Positions 23,289-31,068 of a stretch of 32,719 nucleotides of DNA are shown here, piece by piece. Numbering within the stretch: position 1 is the first letter of the stretch; each line of letters opens with the position of its first letter. The notes under the pieces were generated by a model. It did no database searches and was not told the origin of the DNA. It saw nothing but the letters and a program-made list of their open reading frames with translations. Location of the stretch: contig JAPLCU010000112.1 in the NCBI GenBank assembly GCA_026392045.1, positions 1 through 32,719 of the forward strand, given 5' to 3'. The position numbers were made by a program, and so were the translations under genes. Origin of the DNA: Armatimonadota bacterium (GTDB lineage Bacteria > Armatimonadota > UBA5829).

Positions 23289-25255
23289 TACTTCTTTCCT
23301 ATGCAATAAAGGCTCTTGTCGCCGCGGATGTAAATCCTGCCGCCCACAAACGCAGGCGTGGCGCTGGCGCCTTCTGATAAAGCTGATTTGCTGACTTCTT
23401 TGAACGTTCTACCCGCCGCAATAACGCGCATCACACCCTCGCTGTCCAGCAGATAAACATTGCCGACGACGATGCTCGGCGAGGCTTTGAACGCGGTTTC
23501 GTAAGCGTGTTCCCAAACTTTCTTGCCCGTTTTTACGTCCACGCAGGTCACATTACCCATGCTGTCTGCGAGGAACACCAGATCGTTGTTTGCGACCGGG
23601 CTTGAGATATCCGGCAGGCCATCAGAGGCTTTCCAGGCGATGCCGGTTTTGCTCAAATCTCCGCTGCCAGGCTTGATGGCTGCCAAATATGCGCCTGTGT
23701 TGCAAGAAAGCGCCATCCCGCCGGCGACTATCGGCGAGGGGACAACATCACCGCTCATAACATCGGCCCGCCAATATTCTTTTCCGGTGAGCGGGTCATA
23801 GGAGATAACATACGGGTTCGCGTTGGTGAGCATTTCCAGGCGGCCGCCTATGGTGGCGACGACAGGAGTGGCCCATGAGTTTGCAACAGGTCGCTTGGCA
23901 TACCAGACGATGTTTCCGGTGCCGCCCTGAAGCGCGTAAAAGATGGATTTGCCATCGCTGCCGCCAGAGCCCTGGTCAAATAAGATCATGAGAAGACTGC
24001 GGAACATAGTAAGCGACGACCCATGGCCATAAGTATTCTCGGGCACTCCAAGGCTCTTGGCCCAAATCTGCTTGCCCTCGAAATCGAAACAGCCGAGGTC
24101 GCCATTTGGGAATATCGCAAAAATGCGCTTTCCGTCAACTGCAAGGGTGGATGGCGCGTAACCCGTGTCTTCCATAACATCGGCCTGCTTGGCAATCATC
24201 GCAAAAGGCTGCTTCCAGATTATCTTGCCGCTCGCGGCGTCAATGCAGTAGATTTCGCGCTTGGTTTTATCGGCCCCAACCACAAAAATCTTATCGCCCC
24301 AAACAACAGGCGAGTTCCAACCAGGCAGCGGAATTGCAGTTTTCCAGATGATGCCCTCGCCGGACTTACCGTCCCATTTAAGGGGATAATCACCGGATTC
24401 TATCACGCCCATACCTGTTGGCCCGCGGAAAACCGGCCAGTTTTTTGCCCATTCTTCAGCGACGGGCTGGTAATCTGATTCATCCAGCGCAACGGTCTCG
24501 ATCTTTGACGCAATTGGCTTTTTATTGCCCGTTTGTGTATTCTTAACGAGCTGAATTTGAGGAGGCGAAAATGGCCCGATGGTAATCTTCGAGCTTGATA
24601 TCGGCGGATTGCCTGCAGCTGGCGCGGGCATCGGCGTTGCGGGAGCGAGTGCGCTCTGAACCGCCTGCGATGCCGCGTTTACTTGACCTGACTCGGCAGC
24701 TTGCCCGTGATAGCCGCGAACGGCCTTTCTATATTCAGAATTCAGATTTCCCTGTGAAGATACGACGATAACCATAAGGCTGAGAGCTGCGATTACCCCA
24801 AACACTCCAACCGAACGGCGCGCAACGCCTGCCGAACGCCTGACCGAATCCGAACTTTGCTCCTCAAGGCCGGGCATAGGAATCTTTTTATTATACGCAG
24901 CGGCGGAAGCTCCTGCGATGAGAAACAGCACAACTCCCAAAAGCAGAACATAGCTGCCCTGATTTGCGAAAGTGAGCCTGAATAAATACTCATGACGCAG
25001 CTGAGCATCGAGCTGACGTATTTCGTTTTTCAGACTCTCATTTGTTGGCGCCTTAGCCAGCCGCACCTGCATTGCCTTGAGCGGCGCCGAGTTTTGCGGA
25101 TTAGCCGACCAGGTCGCATCGCGGTTTCCCACCAAAAGCCCCAGCACGAGTATGCAAAATATTCCCGCAATCCACATTCCGCGCATAGCGGATTGGCAGC
25201 CGACTTTCGCGCTCTCCTCAAGAGATTTTATTTTATCTACATCGTTTTTAAGCAC
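23288..25255 (-). CDS. Multi-helix membrane protein with PQQ-like beta-propeller
   Basis: GGAGG 6 nt before GTG 25255 supports that start, which overlaps the NapH-like stop by 8 nt. The 655-residue protein has a helix near 27-46, two more near 95-120 and 147-165, then a Pro/Ala-rich linker. A PQQ_2-type propeller runs from about 275 (WPVFRGPTGMGV) to the end, with blades such as YCIDAASGKIIWKQ, GCFDFEGKQIWAK, YDPLTGKEYW and CVDVKTGKKVWEH. The propeller is expected outside the cytoplasm. The RRSAGVARRSVGV stretch (about 140-152) is a short duplicated segment that may also be repeat-derived. It is coupled by overlap to the genes on both sides. Confidence 0.9.
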   Translation of the reverse strand: MLKNDVDKIKSLEESAKVGCQSAMRGMWIAGIFCILVLGLLVGNRDATWSANPQNSAPLKAMQVRLAKAPTNESLKNEIRQLDAQLRHEYLFRLTFANQGSYVLLLGVVLFLIAGASAAAYNKKIPMPGLEEQSSDSVRRSAGVARRSVGVFGVIAALSLMVIVVSSQGNLNSEYRKAVRGYHGQAAESGQVNAASQAVQSALAPATPMPAPAAGNPPISSSKITIGPFSPPQIQLVKNTQTGNKKPIASKIETVALDESDYQPVAEEWAKNWPVFRGPTGMGVIESGDYPLKWDGKSGEGIIWKTAIPLPGWNSPVVWGDKIFVVGADKTKREIYCIDAASGKIIWKQPFAMIAKQADVMEDTGYAPSTLAVDGKRIFAIFPNGDLGCFDFEGKQIWAKSLGVPENTYGHGSSLTMFRSLLMILFDQGSGGSDGKSIFYALQGGTGNIVWYAKRPVANSWATPVVATIGGRLEMLTNANPYVISYDPLTGKEYWRADVMSGDVVPSPIVAGGMALSCNTGAYLAAIKPGSGDLSKTGIAWKASDGLPDISSPVANNDLVFLADSMGNVTCVDVKTGKKVWEHAYETAFKASPSIVVGNVYLLDSEGVMRVIAAGRTFKEVSKSALSEGASATPAFVGGRIYIRGDKSLYCIGKK

Positions 25256-26696
25256 GATATTCCTCCAGAATCTTTATTGCCTCGGCATCGCCATGTCTAA
25301 ACCGTTCAACAGGACAAGACAGATAACACCTGCCGCATGCCACACAGCCTGCAGAGTCCGCTTCGTAGTCTGATCTGCGGCGGCGTATTGAAAGACCGAT
25401 CAGCCTCAGGCCAATTACAAGCCCAATCCATCCTCCAAGCGCCAGGCTGCCGTATCGATATTTTTTGCCAATAGCCAGCGATTGCAAGTATACTTCTTCT
25501 TTTGGCGTGTCATGCTTGCGGACGGCATCGGTTTCGAGTGTTGTGCCCTTTACCTTGCCATGATCCTCAAGCCACACGCGCTTCGCAAGGCTCACAGCGG
25601 GGTCCACCTGCGCGAGCTTGTCACTTGCCAGATAACCCAGACCTGCACCCATGCCGATGAACACCGGCAGAAGAAGAATAAGTGCGGCAAGGCGGCTCTT
25701 GCCTTCAGTTCGGCTGATTCCGCCATCTCTTGGAGTTGGGTATCTGATCTCGCCAAAAGGGCAGGCATCTTCGCATAGGCGGCACTGCACGCATTCGTCC
25801 GGTGTGACAGTAACTTTCCATTTGGCGAGCGGCGAAACCAATCTCAACAGCGCGCCGTAGGGGCATAAAAATCTGCAATAGGCCCTGCCTACAAACATCG
25901 ACAATACAAGCATACCCCCGCCGAAAACCAGCATCGGCACGCTTCCGCCGAATCTGAAAAATGCCACAAACGGGTCATATCGGCAGATTATATATGCGCT
26001 GCCGATTGCGGCATACATCACCGCTGCACCCAGATAAATCCAGGGCAACACCCCCAGGCATTGCGCCAGCCAATCTGGCGCTTTTGATGGTTTCATCAAC
26101 ACAATATCCTGCGCCGCGCCCAGTGGACAAACCGCCGCACAGAAGACTCTTCCGCCAAACAGCGCAAAAATCAGAGGAAGCAGGAAGAACGCGCCCGCTA
26201 CCACAGGCAGCACAATATTTGGATCGGCTATACTCTGGGCCACGTTTTGAATAGCGCCAATGGAACACACGCAGCCATGGCGATAGAAACCAAAATACGC
26301 AAGCGAAAATATCGACAGCCCGCCAATTGCTCTGCGATTGCGTTTCCACAAGACAAAATACGTCGCCAGCATCAACGCCGCAATCAGCACACCAATATCC
26401 ATATACGCGAGCCATTCAGCGCGCGGCGGCGGGGTGGCGGTCACCGGCAGCTTGTGGCCGGTTGTGAAATCCGGCGGCGGGAAGTGCTGGACGGCATAAG
26501 CGGGAAGGCTTAGCAGAAAGCAGAAAGCAGAGAGCAGAGAGCCCGGAAGGGAGGCGCGACCTCCGGTCGCGGCTTCGGCATCAGGATACCGAAGCAACTG
26601 GAAAAGCGTGGTTTGGTTGCTTCGGTTGCATGCAGCCGAAGCCGGGTCCGCAGGACCCGAGGCAGCTTTGTTGGGAGCAATCAAAGATCTAATCAT
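25248..26696 (-). CDS. NapH-like polytopic 4Fe-4S membrane protein
   Basis: ATG 26696 overlaps the previous stop (ATGA) and has AAGGAG 8 nt upstream, so translation begins here (482 residues). The first 70 or so residues are unusual: they are encoded by palindromes and a purine-rich repeat that gives an apparent signal peptide, SLLSAFCFLLSLPAYA (53-68). The rest matches NapH/NosR/CcoG proteins: about six helices, membrane-face Cys motifs CVCSIG, CAAVCPLGAAQD and CRFLCPYGALLRL, then ferredoxin motifs CVQCRLCEDACPFG and CVACGRCYLSCPVE. The family passes electrons between quinol and Fe-S proteins. Its NapG-like partner is encoded just upstream. Confidence 0.92.
   Translation of the reverse strand: MIRSLIAPNKAASGPADPASAACNRSNQTTLFQLLRYPDAEAATGGRASLPGSLLSAFCFLLSLPAYAVQHFPPPDFTTGHKLPVTATPPPRAEWLAYMDIGVLIAALMLATYFVLWKRNRRAIGGLSIFSLAYFGFYRHGCVCSIGAIQNVAQSIADPNIVLPVVAGAFFLLPLIFALFGGRVFCAAVCPLGAAQDIVLMKPSKAPDWLAQCLGVLPWIYLGAAVMYAAIGSAYIICRYDPFVAFFRFGGSVPMLVFGGGMLVLSMFVGRAYCRFLCPYGALLRLVSPLAKWKVTVTPDECVQCRLCEDACPFGEIRYPTPRDGGISRTEGKSRLAALILLLPVFIGMGAGLGYLASDKLAQVDPAVSLAKRVWLEDHGKVKGTTLETDAVRKHDTPKEEVYLQSLAIGKKYRYGSLALGGWIGLVIGLRLIGLSIRRRRSDYEADSAGCVACGRCYLSCPVERFRHGDAEAIKILEEYRA
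26505..26659. repeat. Cluster of palindromes and a purine-rich repeat in the 5' coding region of the NapH-like gene
   Basis: Elements in order are: AGCAGAAAGCAGAAAGCAGA repeats (from 26515); the shared 16-bp word GAGAGCCCGGAAGGGA (26537-26552); CGCGACC/GGTCGCG around TCC (26555-26571); GCTTCGG/CCGAAGC with a 10-nt gap (26572-26595); the same arms around TTGCATGCAG (26619-26642); and CGGGTCC/GGACCCG around GCA (26643-26659). All lie within the open frame between codons 13 and 64. Confidence 0.85.
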
Positions 26697-27262
26697 GCAT
26701 TCTGCTCCTTGTTTTTGAGCAGATATGGCTTGTCGGCGGGCACACGGCTTATGGCTTGCGATGGGCATGATTTTGCAATCGCGCATTCATTGCAATTAAT
26801 GCAGCGGTCGTGACGAATTTGCATGAAAAGCGAGCCATTGCCGAATGCTGTACACCCTTTCACGCAGACCGCGCAGCCTATGCAGAGTTTTTCGTCTATC
26901 ACATATTCATAATATGGATCTTCAACATAAGTTCTTTTGATTGCGCCCATGGGGCACTGCTGGTTTTCGGCGCCTTCATTGAGTTCGTTAGGAGTTGGCA
27001 TGAAAAAGCCCAAGCACAGCTTGCAGTAGCCGCACATGGCGTGAGCGTGAACGCATTTTGATGCCGAAGGCGATATCACGCATTCCAAGGCGCATTTGCC
27101 GCATTGGATGCACTTATTTGGGTCGATCTGCCATACCATGCGCTTCTCCGAATTGCCGAAAATCCACCCGAACACGCCCCCGAGACCGATCAGCCCCACA
27201 AACCACCCGCCGTTAATTATAAGCTGCCGTCGGCTTATTTTGTTGTCTTGATCGTTGCTCAT
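26693..27262 (-). CDS. NapG-like Tat-exported ferredoxin with four 4Fe-4S clusters
   Basis: The 189-residue protein has SRRQL at 10-14 followed by a hydrophobic stretch, a Tat signal or signal anchor. Four cluster-binding regions follow: CIQCGKCALEC (51-61), CVHAHAMCGYCKLC with a distant CP, CIGCAVCVKGC, and CINCNECAIAKSCP. This is the arrangement of NapG/DsrO-type periplasmic ferredoxins, which accept electrons from NapH-type membrane partners. AAGG lies 6 nt before the start. The stop overlaps the NapH-like start. Known NapGH pairs donate to nitrate reductase, but no molybdoenzyme gene is present here. Confidence 0.92.
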   Translation of the reverse strand: MSNDQDNKISRRQLIINGGWFVGLIGLGGVFGWIFGNSEKRMVWQIDPNKCIQCGKCALECVISPSASKCVHAHAMCGYCKLCLGFFMPTPNELNEGAENQQCPMGAIKRTYVEDPYYEYVIDEKLCIGCAVCVKGCTAFGNGSLFMQIRHDRCINCNECAIAKSCPSQAISRVPADKPYLLKNKEQNA

Positions 27263-27284
27263 TTAATGCCTTGAATCATTCTTA

Positions 27285-27500
27285 TCACGAATCCGATTGC
27301 CTATAAGAAAGCGCTTGCGGTAGGCCGCAGGCTTTCAGGTCTGAACAATTGCTGCAAATGCCATCGCTCACGCAGGTCTCGATGGGTTTATCGCCTTTTT
27401 TCATAAGGGAACCGCCGCCGAGCACCAGCAGCCCAAGAGTGGCTCCGCGCCCAAGGCTGCGCAAAAACTCTCTTCTATTTTCGCTGTATTTTTTGCTCAT
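27285..27500 (-). CDS. Small Tat-signal protein with four Cys, function unknown
   Basis: The 71-residue protein carries NRREFLRSLG (8-17), a strong Tat motif, and a short hydrophobic run (18-30). The mature part has four Cys, C43, C49, C52 and C58 (C-x5-C-x2-C-x5-C), enough to bind one Fe-S cluster or a metal. The ATG overlaps the NHL gene stop (ATGA), so it is translated with it. It lies 22 nt before the NapG-like gene. Small Tat proteins in NapGH-like loci are often electron carriers or maturation partners, but no family name can be given. Confidence 0.8.
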   Translation of the reverse strand: MSKKYSENRREFLRSLGRGATLGLLVLGGGSLMKKGDKPIETCVSDGICSNCSDLKACGLPQALSYRQSDS

Positions 27501-28519
27501 GATTTGGTCTTCCCCTTAGCAATATATACTCGTATCGATTTGGACGCCGGGTCCAATACGTAAATATGCCCCTGAGCGTCTGCGGCCAAATCAAGGCCAA
27601 CCACTTCAGGCTTGAATGTTTCAAAACCAGCGACTACACCCTCAAACTTGCCATCTGAGGCGTATACTTTCACCCTCGGAATGCCCTTTTCGCTGGTCGC
27701 AAACTTCCCGCCCGGCAGCAGCGCGAAATCCGTAGGGTTGCAGCAGCCGCTGAAGCCATCTATTGTAAACGAGTTCTTTCCCCACGCGCGTTTGAGCTTA
27801 CCGTCGGCGGCGTAAAGTTCCAGCTCGTGCCTGCCGGGGTTTGCAACCCAAACCCCGCCGCCACCAGCCGAAGCAACGTCCAGATGCGGGCTCGGGACAA
27901 TTATCCCGGGCGCACCGGTTGCGCTGTCTTTTTTGCCGACCAAAGCCATCACCTGGCCATCCGGGTTATACTTTAATATGACGCGATTACCGGCGTCACC
28001 TGCCCAAATTTCGCTGCCATTCGCAGAGATTGATGTTAGATATGCGTTTTTGCCGAGCGATGCCCAAACTGAAATCAGCTTGCCTGCACTGTCATAAACC
28101 TCGATATGATCCAGCATACCAACGTAAATCTTCCCATCTGGTCCGATTGACATACAATACGGCGTCCCGTTCAGCGTAAAGCTGGATTGTTTATTGCCGG
28201 TAATGCTATCGTAGACCTCTACGATCTTGTCGCCCGCGGCATAAAGCTTGCCGTCCGCGCCCAGTGCAATAGCGCTCGAACGCCGCAAGCCCAGCTGGAT
28301 TCGTTTCAGCTCGCGATATGTCACCAATTTGCCCTCGGTCTTGCCGAGAATCGCCAAGCTATTATCGGGGCTGTAATCATTCGTCCCGCAGCCGGGGAGG
28401 CCGCATGTGCCCAAGATGCCGGTGACGCGCGCCGCCACGAATAGCGCAAAAATAACCGCGGCTATCTTGCCAAAAGTGGCCAGGCGCGAAGGTTTGTCTG
28501 TGGTTTCTTCGGGGCTCAA
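27497..28519 (-). CDS. Membrane-anchored NHL-repeat beta-propeller protein
   Basis: GGGAGG 7 nt before TTG 28519 favours that start, 1 nt after the upstream stop; GTG 28543 is possible but has no good ribosome site. The 340-residue protein has a helix at 16-37, Cys in GTCGLPGC (C39, C44), and NHL-type blades such as AIALGADGKLYAA, CMSIGPDGKIYVG, GGVWVANPG and LAADAQGHIYVLDP. A conspicuous GFSGCCNPTDF loop puts C259 and C260 side by side. The propeller should face outward. Adjacent Cys in a propeller loop next to exported Fe-S proteins suggest metal or redox chemistry, but this is inference. Confidence 0.88.
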   Translation of the reverse strand: MSPEETTDKPSRLATFGKIAAVIFALFVAARVTGILGTCGLPGCGTNDYSPDNSLAILGKTEGKLVTYRELKRIQLGLRRSSAIALGADGKLYAAGDKIVEVYDSITGNKQSSFTLNGTPYCMSIGPDGKIYVGMLDHIEVYDSAGKLISVWASLGKNAYLTSISANGSEIWAGDAGNRVILKYNPDGQVMALVGKKDSATGAPGIIVPSPHLDVASAGGGGVWVANPGRHELELYAADGKLKRAWGKNSFTIDGFSGCCNPTDFALLPGGKFATSEKGIPRVKVYASDGKFEGVVAGFETFKPEVVGLDLAADAQGHIYVLDPASKSIRVYIAKGKTKS

Positions 28520-28520
28520 T

Positions 28521-29948
28521 TTATCGCCTCCCAATATCAACACACACCATGCGCGTAAGGTTGCGCGCGATCAGCCTGCCGCCGGCAATCGCCATAGGCC
28601 CCCAGGAATCGGCGCCATTGAGGATTTTTGCCTGGGCAAGCTGCTTGTAGCCCGATGGATTTGCTGCAGCCAGCGTCAATACGCCGGAATCGTTCATAAT
28701 ATATATATTTCCGCCTGCAAGCGTATATGGCCCTATTCCAAACCTGGCCGCGCCGCTGTCCCACAAAACCTTGCCATTGAGGTCCAAACATACGAGCTGC
28801 CCGCCGGGCCTCACGCCGTAGATATACCCTTTGTAAAGGATAGGGGTCTGCTGGTCCGAGCCAAAAACGCTCGCTTTCAGGCTATATAGAGTCTCAACGC
28901 CAAACTTACCACCCTGCCCTTTAACGCGAATCATCATTGCGCCCAAATTATAGCCGCTGCAGAGGAAGATTCTGCCGTCGCCGATCACCACCGGCGTGGG
29001 GACGTTTGCGATCTTATTCTTCCACGCGTCTGTTTTCCATAGAATGGAACCATTCGCTGCGTCTACACCCACAACTCCGCCCGTTGAGCAATAGATATAC
29101 ATCTTCTTGGAGTTAAGGGTCATTGGCGCGATTGAGCTATGCGTCATTCCCCATCTGTCAGGGTTCGGGGTCTGCCATACAATCTTGCCGGTCGCGCAAT
29201 CGACGGCTATCATAAGCGAGCTCCCGCCAGGCGCGATTATCGCCTTGCCGCCGTCAATAATCGGGCATTGGCCAGCATACCACTCGGGTACCACCGTGCC
29301 GAATTGCTTCACCAAATCCATCATCCAAAAAAGCTTACCGGTCTTCGCGTCTGCGCAAACTACATGGCACTTCGGCCCCAGGCTGACCACATACTGGCCG
29401 GAAACCACCGGGATTGTGCGAGACATTCCGTGGTTGCGCTTGATTGCAACCGGGTAAGAGTATCGCCAGAGCTCTTTAGCGTCTGCAAATGCAAGACATT
29501 TCAAAACATCTGCCTGCGCCGTGCGGTCGTAGTCCAAAATATAAACTCGGCTGTTTGCCACTGCCGCGGCCGCGTAACCCTCGCCGACATCGATCCCCCA
29601 GAAAATCTTAGGTTCACCCGCTGCCCATTTGGTGGAAAGCGGCGTGGTTTCGGTGTTGATGGCGTCAAAATTAGCTCCACGGAACTGCTGCCACGAGCCA
29701 GCAACGGCAGGCGGTTCGGCTGAGGATGTCGTCAAAGGGGTTCCGCCAGGAACATTCGCAGGAGCGCCGGGGACGGTTGTGATGGGAGTCGCCGGAGTTT
29801 GCCCTGATGCCGCCGCGGGCACAGGTTCAGGCACGCGCTCAGACACCATGCCCGCCCGCCTGCTGCTGCTGAACCAGAATGCAAGGGAGAAAACGCATAG
29901 CACGAGGATGATACCGGGTATTGCTTTGGCAAATGCCGTAGATTTCAT
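28521..29948 (-). CDS. Membrane-anchored PQQ-like beta-propeller protein, first gene of the cluster
   Basis: ATG 29948 follows GGAG at about 10 nt; a TTG at 29966 is a weaker choice. Of 475 residues, about 10-28 form a signal anchor, about 30-85 a Pro/Thr-rich linker, and the rest a PQQ_2-type propeller beginning WQQFRGANFDAIN. Blades include VVCADAKTGKLFWMMD, IAVDCATGKIVWQTP, VGVDAANGSILWKTD and LVCLDLNGKVLWDSG. It is clearly similar in blade order to the protein at 31286-32485, which points to duplication. The gene starts 32 nt from the predicted transcription start of the cluster promoter. Confidence 0.92.
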   Translation of the reverse strand: MKSTAFAKAIPGIILVLCVFSLAFWFSSSRRAGMVSERVPEPVPAAASGQTPATPITTVPGAPANVPGGTPLTTSSAEPPAVAGSWQQFRGANFDAINTETTPLSTKWAAGEPKIFWGIDVGEGYAAAAVANSRVYILDYDRTAQADVLKCLAFADAKELWRYSYPVAIKRNHGMSRTIPVVSGQYVVSLGPKCHVVCADAKTGKLFWMMDLVKQFGTVVPEWYAGQCPIIDGGKAIIAPGGSSLMIAVDCATGKIVWQTPNPDRWGMTHSSIAPMTLNSKKMYIYCSTGGVVGVDAANGSILWKTDAWKNKIANVPTPVVIGDGRIFLCSGYNLGAMMIRVKGQGGKFGVETLYSLKASVFGSDQQTPILYKGYIYGVRPGGQLVCLDLNGKVLWDSGAARFGIGPYTLAGGNIYIMNDSGVLTLAAANPSGYKQLAQAKILNGADSWGPMAIAGGRLIARNLTRMVCVDIGRR

Positions 29949-29986
29949 ATTAAACACGCTCCACAAAATGAGCTCTTACAATGCTA

Positions 29987-30015
29987 ATACTAACTTGTGA
30001 GCGCTGAAGTGTCAA
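29987..30015 (-). promoter_or_regulatory. Near-consensus sigma70 promoter of the 11-gene cluster
   Basis: On the minus strand TTGACA (30010-30015) and TAGTAT (29987-29992) are separated by exactly 17 nt. Transcription would start near 29980, 32 nt before ATG 29948. This is the best promoter match in the window along with that at 4738-4766. Confidence 0.75.
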
Positions 30016-30047
30016 GTTTTTGAGCTGAGACGAAGATTGGGAAGGGA

Positions 30048-30090
30048 GTTTTTATCGCGAAAGCGCGAAATGCCGAAAGGGACGAAAAGG
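30048..30090. repeat. 43-bp direct repeat, copy 1
   Basis: It is identical to 30268-30310 except for one base (GCGAAAT versus GCGAAAG). The core is ATCGCGAAAGCGCGAAA and GCCGAAAGGGACGAAAAGG. Confidence 0.85.
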
Positions 30091-30111
30091 TCTAAGAAGA
30101 TCATCGAAGAT

Positions 30112-30235
30112 CGTCGGGGAAATCCGTTCCCCGACGCACGTTTTGCGGATATCCGATCCGCTAACTCACCTACAAGGCTATATTGGCGGAATAGATTTCC
30201 GCAACACTTACGCCCTGGAACAGATTTCCAGGGCG
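30112..30235. repeat. Four palindromes with ATCCG/ATCTG-type spacers
   Basis: They are: 30112-30136, arms CGTCGGGGAA and TTCCCCGACG around ATCCG; 30145-30161, GCGGAT and ATCCGC around ATCCG; 30186-30202, GCGGAA and TTCCGC around TAGAT; 30211-30235, CGCCCTGGAA and TTCCAGGGCG around CAGAT (ATCTG on the other strand). Arms are perfectly complementary within each copy but differ between copies. Confidence 0.9.
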
Positions 30236-30267
30236 ATCCAGACGAGATATTCCAGAGCGATCCAGAG

Positions 30268-30310
30268 TTTTTATCGCGAAAGCGCGAAAGGCCGAAAGGG
30301 ACGAAAAGGG
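30268..30310. repeat. 43-bp direct repeat, copy 2
   Basis: The second copy of the repeat at 30048-30090 has one mismatch. An inverted partial copy (GGGCTTTCC, CCCTTTCGCG, TTTTCG) follows at 30339-30381. The pair could recombine to delete the palindrome block between them. Confidence 0.85.
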
Positions 30311-30338
30311 ATTTAGGAATTTCAAAATAAAAGCAATT

Positions 30339-30381
30339 TCGGGCTTTCCTCCCTTTCGCGTTTTCGTGATTAAGAGAAGAA
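30339..30381. repeat. Inverted partial copy of the GCGAAA repeat
   Basis: On the minus strand it reads TTAATCACGAAAACGCGAAA followed by GGGAGGAAAGCCCG, matching the core of the two 43-bp copies and of 20678-20719. It ends 3 nt before the stop codon of the isomerase gene. Confidence 0.6.
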
Positions 30382-30383
30382 AG

Positions 30384-31028
30384 CTACTCAAAAAGCTCCT
30401 GCTCCACCATCAGACAGATAGTGTGATAAATTGGCAGGTGATATTCCTGTACTCGGTAGGTTTCTTGCTCAGGCGCTTTAACGACTATATCGCAGAGTTT
30501 TTCAAACTCCGGGTTGCCGGAACCTGTGAAGCCAACCGTCGGAATCCCCATTACTCGGGCCACTTTCAGAGCGTTGCAGACGTTTTTCGCATTACCTGAT
30601 GTGCTCAAACCGATCAACATATCCTCGGGTTTGCCGTAAACATAAACCTGCTGAGCGTAAATCATATATGGGTCGATGTCATTCATGATGGCTGTCACAA
30701 GCGCCGTATGTCCGCTGAGCGAAATCGCCGGGACGCCACGCTGCAGTTTCTTGGAAAGAAATCCCCAATCGGCGAGCCCTGATTTGCTGAAGAGATCGGC
30801 GTGAGATTTCGGCATTTCCCGCTTTGAAAGAAAACCCTTCATCAGCTCGGCAACAATATGCTCGCTATCCGCCGCGCTCCCGCCATTTCCGCAAACAAGC
30901 GCCTTACCCCCGGCACGATACGTTCGGCAGATCAATTCAACGACCTGTGCCACAGCTTCTTTGGTATCAACAAGCTCAGGATTCCGCTCAATCAGCTCAT
31001 CCAGCAATATCAGCGCGTTTTTGTTCAA
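30384..31028 (-). CDS. GmhA-like SIS-domain phosphosugar isomerase
   Basis: GGGAG 8 nt before TTG 31028 sets the start; an in-frame TTG further up lies inside a palindrome and is unlikely. The 214-residue protein has the phosphosugar motifs VCGNGGSAADSEHIVAELM (about 46-64), SLSGHTALVTAI, and IGLSTSGNAKNV, and the family end VQEYHLPIYHTICLMVEQ. This fits D-sedoheptulose 7-phosphate isomerase (GmhA) for heptose or related sugar nucleotide synthesis. A separate family member with another phosphosugar is possible. No other heptose gene lies in the window. Its own candidate promoter lies upstream, within a palindrome block. Confidence 0.9.
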   Translation of the reverse strand: MNKNALILLDELIERNPELVDTKEAVAQVVELICRTYRAGGKALVCGNGGSAADSEHIVAELMKGFLSKREMPKSHADLFSKSGLADWGFLSKKLQRGVPAISLSGHTALVTAIMNDIDPYMIYAQQVYVYGKPEDMLIGLSTSGNAKNVCNALKVARVMGIPTVGFTGSGNPEFEKLCDIVVKAPEQETYRVQEYHLPIYHTICLMVEQELFE

Positions 31029-31068
31029 TTGAATATCTCCCAAATGCAATTTGATCGTCACTTGATCG

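Larger units (their letters stand above)
30016..30383. other. Gene-free repeat-rich region before the cluster promoter
   Basis: There is no supported gene. Direct 43-bp repeats (30048-30090 and 30268-30310) bracket four palindromes, and an inverted partial copy of the same repeat lies at 30339-30381. Open frames across it are repeat-derived and have no homology that I can recognise. Confidence 0.6.

Noticed and set aside
23288-30015. c-type cytochrome or haem-binding CXXCH motifs in the exported proteins
   Set aside because: None was found in the propeller, NHL or Tat proteins, so haem-based electron transfer is not supported here.
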